Positions 39,670-51,368 of a DNA stretch of 64,000 nucleotides are shown one piece after another (within the stretch, counting starts at the first letter, position 1; every line of letters begins with the position of its first letter). The stretch covers positions 744,001-808,000 of the forward strand of contig DASZTW010000005.1 in the NCBI GenBank assembly GCA_035547835.1. The letters are read 5' to 3'. A model generated the notes under the pieces. That model did no database searches, had not been told where the DNA came from, and saw only the letters and a list, made by a program, of their open reading frames with translations. Origin of the DNA: Acidimicrobiales bacterium. Its GTDB lineage: Bacteria > Actinomycetota > Acidimicrobiia > Acidimicrobiales > Iamiaceae. The position numbers were made by a program, and so were the translations under genes.

Positions 39670-40335
39670 ATGCCGATGTCCACCGATCGCCGACTGACCG
39701 TCCAAGGCCAGGAGCGCAAGCAGCAACTGCTCGACCACGCCGCGGACCTGTTCGCCGAGCGGGGCTACAACGAGACGCGCATCGTCGACATCGTCGAGCG
39801 GGCGGGCGTCGCCAAAGGGCTCTTCTACTGGTACTTCGAGAACAAGGCCGCGCTCTTCCGCGAGCTCGTCGAACTGAACCGGCTACGACTTCGCCAAGCG
39901 CAAGGCCAGGCGATGGACCCCGACGCCGAGCCGCTCGCACGCATCCACCAGGGCATCCAGGCCTCGGTCACGTACATGAGCCGCCACGCCCACTTCTTCG
40001 CGCTGCTCGAGGTCGAAACCATCGAAAAGCAGTTCGGCGACGTGCTTCGCCGCGGCAACGAGGTCTACGTCGACGACGTCGAGCGGATCATGCGCCAAGG
40101 TGTCGCCAACGGCACGATCCGTGACGACGATCCCCACCTGCTGGCGCTCGGTGTGGTCGGTTCGGTCGGCTACTTCAGCCACTTCCACCGCACCGGCCGG
40201 ATCGCGAACGACCCCGACGAGCTCGGCGGTTTCGTCGGCCGGTTCATCGTGTGCTCGCTCGCGGCCGACGAGGAAGTCGCTCGCCGCGTGCTGGCCGCGC
40301 CGCCGGCCCTCCCCCGCGCGGTCGCCGCGCCGTGA
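39670..40335 (+). CDS. TetR-family regulator (fatty-acid/SCP2-linked?)
   Basis: About 221 aa. The helix-turn-helix is clear (QQLLDHAADLFAERGYNETRIVDIVERAGVAKGLFYWYFENKAALF in pieces, about 18-64); the rest is helical. TetR regulators of this look often control lipid genes, and an SCP2 gene follows 92 bp downstream, but that link is inference. Starts at 39670 and 39676 are both possible; GGAGG lies 15 bp before the first. A perfect palindrome at the promoter suggests autoregulation. Confidence 0.84.
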   Translation: MPMSTDRRLTVQGQERKQQLLDHAADLFAERGYNETRIVDIVERAGVAKGLFYWYFENKAALFRELVELNRLRLRQAQGQAMDPDAEPLARIHQGIQASVTYMSRHAHFFALLEVETIEKQFGDVLRRGNEVYVDDVERIMRQGVANGTIRDDDPHLLALGVVGSVGYFSHFHRTGRIANDPDELGGFVGRFIVCSLAADEEVARRVLAAPPALPRAVAAP

Positions 40336-40392
40336 GCCACCGCACGGCGACGTTCCCGCGCTCGCCTGCGCCGCGAAACCTCTAAAGTTCCC

Positions 40393-40410
40393 GCCGGTAA
40401 CGAAACCGGC
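40393..40410 (+). promoter_or_regulatory. 5' leader hairpin of SCP2 gene
   Basis: GCCGGT and ACCGGC form a 6-bp stem around AACGAA. It lies between a -10-like TAAAGT (40383-40388) and the ribosome binding site AGGGGA. If the promoter is right, the hairpin is close to the mRNA 5' end and could stabilise it. Confidence 0.4.
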
Positions 40411-40427
40411 AACAAGGGGAAAAAGCC

Positions 40428-40829
40428 GTGCCGCAATTCCTGTCCGACGAATGGATCACCGAGGCTCGCAAGATCCGTGAGGAGTTCCACGGCCAAGGGG
40501 AGGCGCCGCCACAAGCGGTGCGCATGAACCTCGTGGTCACCGAGGTCCCTTTCGGTGACGACTCGCGCGACGCACACCTCGACACCTCCGAGGGCGACCT
40601 CGAGCTCGACACCGGTCACCTCGAGAACCCCGACCTCACCTGCACGCTCGACTACGCGACCGCCAAGGCGATCCTGATCGACGGCAACCCACAGGCGGGG
40701 ATGCAGGCGTTCATGTCCGGCAAGATCAAGGTGCAGGGCGACATGACCAAGCTGATGGCGATGCAGACCGCCCAGCCCGACGCCACCGCGCAGCAGGTGG
40801 CCGAGCGGATCAAGGCCATCACCGACTGA
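40428..40829 (+). CDS. SCP2 sterol-binding domain protein
   Basis: The 133-aa protein is a single SCP2 domain (DLELDTGHLENPDLTCTLDYATAKAILIDGNPQAGMQAFMSGKIKVQGDMTKLMAMQ in pieces, about 50-105), a fold that binds lipids such as sterols or fatty acyl chains in the cytoplasm. It starts with GTG behind an AGGGGAAAAA site. Role and ligand are unknown; the neighbouring TetR gene may regulate it. Confidence 0.85.
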   Translation: MPQFLSDEWITEARKIREEFHGQGEAPPQAVRMNLVVTEVPFGDDSRDAHLDTSEGDLELDTGHLENPDLTCTLDYATAKAILIDGNPQAGMQAFMSGKIKVQGDMTKLMAMQTAQPDATAQQVAERIKAITD

Positions 40830-40854
40830 CCAACCAGTCGCCACGACGTCGATA

Positions 40855-40927
40855 GGGCCGGTTGGAGCGGCCGCCACGCTGTGGTGGCTGGGGATCACCA
40901 CACCGGACGAACCGCCCCAACCGGCCC
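40855..40927. other. large stem-loop, candidate structured RNA or terminator
   Basis: Arms 40855-40870 and 40912-40927 pair over 16 bp with one mismatch (GGGCCGGTTGGAGCGG). The enclosed 41 bases hold a second hairpin with a 7-bp stem (TGTGGTG/CACCACA, 40880-40902). No T run follows on either strand. It lies in the 270-bp gap between the SCP2 gene and the convergent kinase gene. From 40928 to 41099 I see nothing clear apart from an AT-richer patch around 40955-41015. Confidence 0.5.
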
Positions 40928-41099
40928 CACCGGTCGCGCGATCGAACGGTGCGATTGTAAACGCCCTCCGCAGTTGTTGACGAGGACCTGCAAGGAGAAA
41001 AGCGGAGATATCTCCGTCCACCTCAGCGCAGCATGACGCCTCCAGATCCCTTCACGACCGACCACGGTCGCTGGGCGCGCGCTCAGTCCGCGGGCTGCG

Positions 41100-43181
41100 T
41101 CAACCCAAGATGATGTCGACCGACGACCCGTGTTTCACGGTGGTCCCACTGCCCGGTCGGTAAGCCACCGGAGTGCCGGTGATGGGACCGCTCACATTGC
41201 CCGGCCGGAGCCCCACGGCCTGGAGCCGGGCGATTGCCTCAGCCTGGGTGGTGACCCCCGCGATCGACGGCACTTGCACGGGCTGCGGGCCCTTGGACAC
41301 CACGACCACCACCGTCGAGCCCCGCGGCACCTGGGTGCCCGGGCCCGGCTCGGTCCCGATGACCTGTCCGCTCGGGATCGTGTCGTTGTAGTCGGTGCGC
41401 TGGGCGGTGTGGAGACCCATCTGCTGCAGCTTCTGGGCCGCCGACGTGGGATCAGTGCCCGTCAGCCCGCTCGGGATGACCCGTGGCTTCGGGCCATTCG
41501 ACACGACCACCCCGATCGTGGCGCCCTTTTCGACCTGCTTGGGGGTGCCGTCCTTGAGGCCCATCACGATGCCCCGAGCGACGGTCTCGTCGTAGGCGTA
41601 CTCGGGCTGCACGCTGAGCTGGAACGCCGGGGCCCCGAGCAGCGTCTTGACCGAGCCGAGGTCGTGACCCGCGAGGCCATCGGGAACCCTCACCAGCGTG
41701 TTCCCGTCGGAGATCACCAAGGTGAGCGTGCCACCCTCCTCGAGCTTCTTGCCGGCCGCCGGGCGGGTGCCGATGATGTTGCCGCGGGTGGAGCCGTCCT
41801 TGCGGGAGTGCGCGAACGCGACGTTCCAGTGGTAGCCGAGCGCCTTCACTTGTGCCTCGGCTTGGCGCTGGTTCAAGGTGCCCGCGCCGATCGTGGCGGG
41901 CACGGCGTGCGCGGGCTTGGCGGTGAGCGCCTGGTACCCGAAGAACCCGCCGACACCGATGCCGGCGAGCAGCAACAGCGCCACCAGCGCAGTGCCGATC
42001 CGTCGCCCCGCACCACGACGTTCCTTCTGCGCCGTGGCGCGCCGCGCGCGGCGCTGGTCCCTCGCCGCCTTGCGCCCTTGACGGCCGGCGGCCGGCGCAA
42101 CGGGCGAGACACCGATCTGCGTGTCCGAGCCAGCGTCGCGGACCGGGCCCACCACGGCGGTGCGGTCGAGGTCGGCGTCGGGCGCCCCGGCGAGCACGGG
42201 GTAAGGCGCGGCGCGGGTGGCGTCGGGGTCGTCGTCGCCGTCGGCCAGGATCCCCGCCGCGGCCGAGCTCGGGATCGACGTGGGATCGGCGTCGACGAGC
42301 GGGATGTCGGGGTCGCTCGCGGCCGTACCGGCCAGTGGCAGCGGCTGGGGCACGGGCAGATCCCGGGCCGCCGCGAGCAGCGCGGTGACGAGACCGTGCG
42401 CGTCGAGCCGATCGGCTGGGTCGGTGGTGCCGGCGCGGGCGAGCACGTCGCGCAGCGGACCCAGCTCGGCTGGCGGCTCGAGCGGGCGGTTGACCCGACC
42501 CATCAACGTGCCGATCGTGGTGTCCGCCGCGAACGGGACTTCGCCAGTCACCGCCTCGCAGAGCACCAGGGCCAAGGCGTACACGTCGGCCTTGCCGTCG
42601 AGCCGTTCACCGCGTGCCTGCTCGGGCGCCGCGTAGCGGGCAGTGCCGAGCACGGCGCCTTGCGGTTCGGTCCACGCCGCCTCGGCCAGCGCGCGTGCGA
42701 GGCCGAAGTCGGCGACGCGCAGGCGCCCTTCCTCACCGAACAACAAGTTGGCGGGCTTGATGTCGCGGTGGACCAAGCCGCGGCTGTGCGCGTACTCGAG
42801 CGCACGGCCCGCCTCGAGCCCCACTCGCAGCGCTTGTGACGGGCTCAGCCGCCGGCCTTTGTCGAGCATGCCGCGGACGCTGCCACCGCCCAGGAACTCG
42901 AGCACCAGGTACGGGACGTCCTCCTGGCCCCAGTCGTAGACGGCCATGACATGCGGGTGGTTGAGGGCGGCCGCGGCCTGGGCCTCCGCCTGAAAGCGGC
43001 GCAGAAAATCGTGGTCGTCCGCGAGGGCGACGTGCAGCATCTTGACCGCGACCCGGCGACGGAGCCTGACATCGTCGGCCAGGAAGACCTGGGCAGAAGC
43101 CCCCACGCCGAGCGGGGCGATGAGGCGATACCGGCCGCCGAGCACACGACCGAGTGCATCGGTCAGGCGCGACTGGGCCAT
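41100..43181 (-). CDS. pknB: PASTA-domain Ser/Thr protein kinase (PknB-like)
   Basis: The 693-aa protein has a cytoplasmic kinase domain (about 18-270) with LGVGASAQVF (24-33), K47, HRDIKPANLL (138-147), DFG (158-160) and AAPEQ (184-188). An acidic and then basic linker follows, one membrane segment (about 396-418), and four PASTA repeats outside (about 430-693; each ends in a VVVSKGP-like strand). It probably senses peptidoglycan fragments and controls growth or division. TACGCT (43188-43193) ends 6 bases before the ATG, so it seems leaderless. It stands alone, not in the usual pknB-pbpA-rodA cluster. Confidence 0.92.
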   Translation of the reverse strand: MAQSRLTDALGRVLGGRYRLIAPLGVGASAQVFLADDVRLRRRVAVKMLHVALADDHDFLRRFQAEAQAAAALNHPHVMAVYDWGQEDVPYLVLEFLGGGSVRGMLDKGRRLSPSQALRVGLEAGRALEYAHSRGLVHRDIKPANLLFGEEGRLRVADFGLARALAEAAWTEPQGAVLGTARYAAPEQARGERLDGKADVYALALVLCEAVTGEVPFAADTTIGTLMGRVNRPLEPPAELGPLRDVLARAGTTDPADRLDAHGLVTALLAAARDLPVPQPLPLAGTAASDPDIPLVDADPTSIPSSAAAGILADGDDDPDATRAAPYPVLAGAPDADLDRTAVVGPVRDAGSDTQIGVSPVAPAAGRQGRKAARDQRRARRATAQKERRGAGRRIGTALVALLLLAGIGVGGFFGYQALTAKPAHAVPATIGAGTLNQRQAEAQVKALGYHWNVAFAHSRKDGSTRGNIIGTRPAAGKKLEEGGTLTLVISDGNTLVRVPDGLAGHDLGSVKTLLGAPAFQLSVQPEYAYDETVARGIVMGLKDGTPKQVEKGATIGVVVSNGPKPRVIPSGLTGTDPTSAAQKLQQMGLHTAQRTDYNDTIPSGQVIGTEPGPGTQVPRGSTVVVVVSKGPQPVQVPSIAGVTTQAEAIARLQAVGLRPGNVSGPITGTPVAYRPGSGTTVKHGSSVDIILG

Positions 43182-43277
43182 CACGCAAGCGTACCGGCGG
43201 CCCTTGCCGGGCCGGGGGATGGTGCCGCGCCAGAGGGCCGCCCGCCAACGGCAACAATGAGGGAGTTGCCCGCCTCC

Positions 43278-43814
43278 ATGACCCCTCCTGAAACCCCACC
43301 CGACACCGAGCCGGCCGACCACCGTTACGCCTGGCCATCCGCCGACGTCGGCGACGATCCCCACCGGTGGGTGCGCCGCACGGTGTTCGGCCTGCTGCTC
43401 ATCGGCGCGGCCGCGTTCGTGGTGTTCGCGTTCAGCCACGCGCCCAGCAACGAACAGGCGCCCACGCATGATCCGGCGGTGGTGCGCGAGGTCCCGTTGC
43501 CGGGGTCGCACATCTTGCACCAGGCGCAGATCGGCGCCTACCTCCAGCAGGGCTACGACGGGCGGCTGACGGTCAACGGCGTGGCGATCCCCGAGACCGA
43601 CATGGACGGCGCCATCCCGGTGACCTCGCGGGAGTACGACCCGAAGCTCGGCCCCCGACCCAACAACCGCAACGAGGTCCTGTTCACCCCCGGCAAGGGC
43701 AAGGTCATCGAGACCTACGGCACGGGCGACGTCACGCTCACGCTGCGGTATTGGAACATCGCCCGCGGCCAGCGCTCCGCCCGCACGCTCAGCTGGCATT
43801 TCACGGTCAACTAG
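43278..43814 (+). CDS. single-pass membrane protein of unknown function
   Basis: About 178 aa. The cytoplasmic N-terminus (about 1-34) is followed by one membrane segment (TVFGLLLIGAAAFVVFAFS, about 36-54) and an extracytoplasmic domain of beta-rich look (LTVNGVAIPETDMDG, VLFTPGKGKVIETYGTGDVTLTLRYWN). I do not recognise the family. GGGAG lies 12 bp before the ATG at 43278; an ATG 7 codons earlier (43257) is possible. It is divergent from pknB and convergent with ligA. Confidence 0.68.
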   Translation: MTPPETPPDTEPADHRYAWPSADVGDDPHRWVRRTVFGLLLIGAAAFVVFAFSHAPSNEQAPTHDPAVVREVPLPGSHILHQAQIGAYLQQGYDGRLTVNGVAIPETDMDGAIPVTSREYDPKLGPRPNNRNEVLFTPGKGKVIETYGTGDVTLTLRYWNIARGQRSARTLSWHFTVN

Positions 43815-43851
43815 CGAAGGTCGACGGCAGGGTCGCCGCCCGCGCTGCTCC

Positions 43852-46970
<3,119 letters not shown>

Positions 46971-47075
46971 TGCTTCCCCCGCAGCCGTGACGCTGCCTAC
47001 CTGGCCAACCAGCCGTGCCGGGCGCTGCACGGCCTCGTTCCCCCTGGAGAGGTCCCCCTTGGAATAGCCAGCGGC

Positions 47076-48041
47076 GTGCCGCGTCGGCAAATCTCGACGG
47101 CCGTGGCCGACCAAACCCCTGCTCAGCGAAGCAACCCGTGGCCTGCTCGGGTGTCGTGGGCGCTGGTCGCGTTTCTCGTCAGCCCGGCAGTGGGCCAGGC
47201 GCTCGACGGCAGATCGGCGGCGGTCACGGCAGTGGCCGCGGCGCTCGGCTGGCTGCTGTGGACGGCGGCGCTGGTGGCCACGTTGGTGCCGCGCACGACC
47301 AGCTTGACGGTGTATCGCACGATCGCACCAGGCACCCTCGTGGCGGCGGTGTGGTCGGCGCTCGGTGGCGGCGGCCCCCTCGCGACGGCCGTGGCGGTCG
47401 CGAGCGCGGCGCTCGCCGTCGTGGTGGCGTTCTTGTCCGTCACCGGCGACGTGTTCGTGGACGGGTCGTCGTACGGCCCCGAACGTCGGCTCGCGCTACG
47501 CCCGCCGGCCACGCTCGTGCTGGGTGTCGTGCAAGTGACGTGGCTCGTGGCGTTCGGCGGGCTCGTGGCCGGTCCCCTGCTGCTCGCCGCCCGCCAGTGG
47601 GTGTTCGGCGGCGTGCTGCTGGCGGCCGGCTGGCCCGCCGCCTGGTACGCCCTCCAGCGACTGCACCTGCTTGCCCGGCGCTGGGTCGTGTTCGTGCCGG
47701 CGGGGCTGGTGGTGCACGACCCGATCACGCTTGCCGACGCCGCCCTGTTCGCCCGGCGCAGCATCGTGGCGGTGCGCCCGGCGCCGGTCGACAACCCGTC
47801 GATCGACCTGACCCGCAACGCGCTCGGCCTGGCCATCGAGATCCTCTTCGACCAGCCGCAGGAGCTGTCGATCTCACCCGGTCGGCGCCAACCGCCCGAC
47901 TCGGTGGCCGTGCGAGGCGTGCTGTGCACGCCGAGCCGGCCAGCGGCGTTCCTCGACGCGGCGCGCGGCCACCGATTGCCGGTGCCGGTGGGGCCGTCTC
48001 ACACGGCGGTGCCGCCGCCGACCACCTCGTCGCCGTCGTAG
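47076..48041 (+). CDS. conserved integral membrane protein
   Basis: About 321 aa. Six or so hydrophobic stretches (VSWALVAFLVSPAVG, TAVAAALGWLLWTAALVATLV, ATAVAVASAALAVVVAFLS, LVLGVVQVTWLVAFGGLVAGPLLLA, WVFGGVLLAAGWPAAWYAL) are followed by a soluble C-terminal domain of about 120 residues. The family is not recognised; the shape is that of an actinobacterial conserved membrane protein. The GTG at 47076 is a guess; GTG 47103 is also in frame. It overlaps the end of convergent mnmA by 43 bp. Confidence 0.65.
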   Translation: MPRRQISTAVADQTPAQRSNPWPARVSWALVAFLVSPAVGQALDGRSAAVTAVAAALGWLLWTAALVATLVPRTTSLTVYRTIAPGTLVAAVWSALGGGGPLATAVAVASAALAVVVAFLSVTGDVFVDGSSYGPERRLALRPPATLVLGVVQVTWLVAFGGLVAGPLLLAARQWVFGGVLLAAGWPAAWYALQRLHLLARRWVVFVPAGLVVHDPITLADAALFARRSIVAVRPAPVDNPSIDLTRNALGLAIEILFDQPQELSISPGRRQPPDSVAVRGVLCTPSRPAAFLDAARGHRLPVPVGPSHTAVPPPTTSSPS

Positions 48042-49084
48042 AACACCACGCTCTGGCCGGGTGCCACCCGGTTCCTGGCCACGTCCCAACGCGCCACCGC
48101 CCGTTCGGCCGGAACTGCGCTCCCGCCCGCGTCGCGCGTCTCGACCTGGGCAGGGGCCGGCTGGCCGTGCGCGCTGCATTGCACGTCGAAGCGGCCGGCG
48201 ACGGGTGCTGCGGCCCACGTGATCGCCGCGACCTCGAGCTCGTCGCGCCGCAGCTCGTCGGCGTCGCCGACCGTGACCGTTGCCGACGCGACGTCGACGT
48301 CGGTCACGTAGCGCGGCGCGCCGCCCCCCGCGAGGTGCAGGCCGCGCCGTTGGCCGATCGTGACCAGCTCGACCGCGTCGACGCGGCTGACCTCACGGCC
48401 CGACCGGTCGACGACCCGACCCGGGGTCAGCGGTGCGCGGCGGCGCAGGAATTCCGACCGGCCGGCTTCGTTGGTGATGAAGCAGACGTCCTGGCTGTCG
48501 GGCTTGGTGGCGGTGCGCAGGCCGAGGTGGGCCGCGACGGCGCGCACGTCGGCCTTGGTGAGGTGACCGACCGGGAAGCGGAGGCGCCGGAGCTGGTGCT
48601 GGCCGAGCATGTGCAGCACGTAGGACTGGTCCTTGGCGCGGTCGGCACCGCGGGCCACCCGGCGGGTGCCGTCAGGTCGGGTGACGATGCGGGCGTGGTG
48701 GCCGGTGGCCACCGCGTCGAACCCGAGCGCGTCGGCGCGGGCGAGCAACCGGTCGAACTTCAGGTGGCGGTTGCACTCGATGCACGGGTTCGGCGTGCGG
48801 CCCGCCGCATGGGCCGCGACGTACGGCTCGACGACGTGGGTCGTGAAGTCGTCGGCGAACCCGAACGTGTAGTGGTCGATGCCGAGGTGGTCGGCGACGC
48901 GGCGGGCATCATCGACATCGGACACCGAGCAGCAACCGGTGTCGGACTCGCCGCCCCACAGCTTCATGGTGACGCCGACGACCTCGTGGCCCGCGTCGCG
49001 CAGCAGAGCTGCGGCCACCGACGAGTCGACGCCGCCGGACATCGCGACCAGCACGCGGGTGGGGTCGCCCGGCCCGTCGGTCAC
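47999..49084 (-). CDS. mnmA: tRNA-specific 2-thiouridylase
   Basis: MnmA adds sulfur to U34 of Lys, Glu and Gln tRNAs. The 361-aa protein has the PP-loop SGGVDSS (16-22), nucleophile C101 in NPCIECNRHLKF and catalytic C201 in DSQDVCFI, and a C-terminal beta domain. It starts with GTG overlapping the end of the cysteine desulfurase gene (GTGA), which would supply the sulfur. Confidence 0.95.
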   Translation of the reverse strand: MTDGPGDPTRVLVAMSGGVDSSVAAALLRDAGHEVVGVTMKLWGGESDTGCCSVSDVDDARRVADHLGIDHYTFGFADDFTTHVVEPYVAAHAAGRTPNPCIECNRHLKFDRLLARADALGFDAVATGHHARIVTRPDGTRRVARGADRAKDQSYVLHMLGQHQLRRLRFPVGHLTKADVRAVAAHLGLRTATKPDSQDVCFITNEAGRSEFLRRRAPLTPGRVVDRSGREVSRVDAVELVTIGQRRGLHLAGGGAPRYVTDVDVASATVTVGDADELRRDELEVAAITWAAAPVAGRFDVQCSAHGQPAPAQVETRDAGGSAVPAERAVARWDVARNRVAPGQSVVFYDGDEVVGGGTAV

Positions 49085-50238
49085 GACGCGTCGCTCCGCA
49101 GCCGCGCGACCGCGGCGGGGATGAGCTCGAGGGCCCGGTCGATGTCGGCGTCGGTGGTGGTGTGACCGAGTGACAGCCGCAAGGATCCGGCCGCGAGCTC
49201 GCGCGGGATGCCCATGGCCGCCAGCACGTGCGACGGCTCGAGCGCACCGCTCGCACAAGACGACGCGGCAGTGGCACACAGACCGTCGCGGTCGAGCAGG
49301 AACAGCAGCGCCTCGGCCTCGATGCCAGGGATGCACAAGTGGCACGTGCCCGCGACCTTGCCGGCCCGCACGCCGGTCTCGACGGCGTCGGGAACGGCCG
49401 TGAGCAGCCCGTCGGCCAGCCGGTCGCGGCGCCGAGCGACGTCGGCCCACAGCGCTTCGCGGGTGCGGACCAGCTCGGCGACGGCCGCGCCGAACCCCAC
49501 GATGCCCGCCACGTTGTGCGTGCCGCTGCGGCGCGCCTGCTCCTGCCCGCCGCCCACCGACCGGGCCGTGAGCACCACGCCGTTGCGGACGACCAGCGCG
49601 CCAACCCCTTGAGGGCCGCCGACCTTGTGGGCCGACACGGCAACGAGGTCGGCATCCGCGGCGTGCCGGGCGAGGTCGAGCCACGGCAGGCCCTGCACCG
49701 CGTCGGTGTGGATGGGCACCCCGGGCGCCGCGGCGCGGACGCGCTCCACGACGCCGGCCACCGGCTGCACCATTCCGGTCTCGTTGTTCACCGTCATCAC
49801 CGACACCACCGCCGGCAGCTCGCCGAGGGCGACGGCCTTCGCCAGCCGGTCGTCGAGCTCGGCGAGGTCGATCCGCCCGTCGGTGCCGACACCGAGCAGT
49901 GTGCGGTCGTGGCGTTCGGCCGCCGCGAGCACCGCGGGGTGCTCGATGGCCGAGCACCACACCCGGGCGTCAGGGCTCGACGCCACCCCGCCGATGGCCA
50001 AGTTGTCGGCCTCGGTGCCGCCCGACGTGAACACGACCTCCGACGGACGGGCGCCGATCGCATCGGCCACCACGTCGCGGGCGTCGTCGACCGCCCGGCG
50101 CGCCGCACGCGCGGCGCGGTGCGACCCGGTGGGGTTGCCGAACGACCCGCCCAACCACGGCTCCATCGCGGCGCGCGCCGCGGCCCGCAACGGGGTCGTG
50201 GCCGCGTGGTCGAGGTAGGTCAGGGGTGGCTCGGACAC
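49081..50238 (-). CDS. iscS: cysteine desulfurase
   Basis: The 385-aa fold-type I PLP enzyme takes sulfur from cysteine. It shows YLDHAATTPL (8-17), H100, NNETG (151-155), PLP lysine K205 in SAHKVGGPQG, and persulfide cysteine C328 in ASSCASG. Overlap with mnmA points to tRNA thiolation as one role. TAGCCT at 50246-50251 ends 7 bases before the GTG at 50238, so it seems leaderless. Confidence 0.94.
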   Translation of the reverse strand: MSEPPLTYLDHAATTPLRAAARAAMEPWLGGSFGNPTGSHRAARAARRAVDDARDVVADAIGARPSEVVFTSGGTEADNLAIGGVASSPDARVWCSAIEHPAVLAAAERHDRTLLGVGTDGRIDLAELDDRLAKAVALGELPAVVSVMTVNNETGMVQPVAGVVERVRAAAPGVPIHTDAVQGLPWLDLARHAADADLVAVSAHKVGGPQGVGALVVRNGVVLTARSVGGGQEQARRSGTHNVAGIVGFGAAVAELVRTREALWADVARRRDRLADGLLTAVPDAVETGVRAGKVAGTCHLCIPGIEAEALLFLLDRDGLCATAASSCASGALEPSHVLAAMGIPRELAAGSLRLSLGHTTTDADIDRALELIPAAVARLRSDAS

Positions 50239-50359
50239 CGGCACCAGGCTACCGGCGACCCCCGTGCACCCCGCCCCGCCCGCCCCTCGCGCTCCGCCGC
50301 GAGCCGGGCCGGTAGCATCCGGGGCGACGGACCTTCCGACTGGGGAGCCGAGGCAACAC

Positions 50360-51322
50360 ATGGGCCAGATGCGCCTCAACCCGCTGGTGGGGCGATGGGT
50401 GACCATCGCCACCGAGCGCGCCACCCGACCCGATGACTTCACCCGACCCCTCCTGCCCGTCGAGGCCGACCCCGCGCGACCCTGCCCGTTCTGCCCCGGC
50501 CAGGAGGAGACGCCCGCGCTCGAGACGTACGGGCCCGAAGGCCACTGGACGCTGCGAGTGGTGCCGAACCTGTATCCCGCGTTCGAAGGCCAGGAACCGA
50601 TGCTCGTCGAGAACCTCGGCCCCGTGTTCCGCCAGGCGCCGGCGAGCGGCATCCATGAGGTGCTGGTGTTGAGCCCGAAGCACGACGCCGGGTTCGGCGA
50701 CCTCGACGACGACCAGATCGAGCTGGTCATGACCGCCATCCGAGACCGGCTCGAGACGCACTCCCGGGTCCAGGGCGTGCGCTACAGCCAGGCCATCGTG
50801 AACCACGGCCGAGAGGCGGGCGCGTCGCTGCGCCACCCGCACGGCCAGCTCCTCGGCATCCCGTTCGTGCCGGGCGAGGTCGCCGAGGAAGAGGCCGGCT
50901 TCCGTCGCTTCCAAGGTTCGTGCGTGTTGTGCACCACGATCGAGGCCGAAGTCGCCGCCGGGTTCCGGGTGGTCGCCGAGAACGACCACGCGCTGCTGGT
51001 CTGCCCGTTCTGGTCGGGTGCGCCGTTCGAGATGCTGGCCCTGCCGAAGACGCACGAAGGGCACCTGCGGTCGGCCGACCCCGACTCGCTGGTATCGGTC
51101 GGCCTGCTCCTGCGCGACGGCATCCGTCGCCTGTTCGACCGCGTCGGCGACCTGCCGTACAACCTCGTGGTGCACACGCTCCCCCACCACCACGACAACG
51201 CCTTCCACTGGCACGTCCACCTCGTGCCACGCACCTCGAGCGCGGTGGGGTTCGAGCAAGGCACCGGCGTGCAGATCAACATCGTGTCCCCCGAGGACGC
51301 CGCAGCCCTCCTGCGCACGTGA
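50360..51322 (+). CDS. galT: galactose-1-phosphate uridylyltransferase-like protein
   Basis: The 320-aa HIT-superfamily protein exchanges a nucleotidyl group between sugar phosphates. It has CPFCPG (42-47, zinc), the active-site HPHGQ (159-163), a second zinc-type CVLC near 188 and a C-terminal HWHVHLVPR. This fits GalT; other sugar-phosphate nucleotidyltransferases of the family cannot be excluded, as no galK or galE is nearby. TAGCAT (50313-50318) may be the -10 box, with a 35-base leader and GGGGAGCCGAGG before the ATG. Confidence 0.85.
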   Translation: MGQMRLNPLVGRWVTIATERATRPDDFTRPLLPVEADPARPCPFCPGQEETPALETYGPEGHWTLRVVPNLYPAFEGQEPMLVENLGPVFRQAPASGIHEVLVLSPKHDAGFGDLDDDQIELVMTAIRDRLETHSRVQGVRYSQAIVNHGREAGASLRHPHGQLLGIPFVPGEVAEEEAGFRRFQGSCVLCTTIEAEVAAGFRVVAENDHALLVCPFWSGAPFEMLALPKTHEGHLRSADPDSLVSVGLLLRDGIRRLFDRVGDLPYNLVVHTLPHHHDNAFHWHVHLVPRTSSAVGFEQGTGVQINIVSPEDAAALLRT

Positions 51323-51368
51323 CCTCGCCAGGCCAGGCCGCCCGTGCGGAGAGCTGGCGGCGGTGCGG

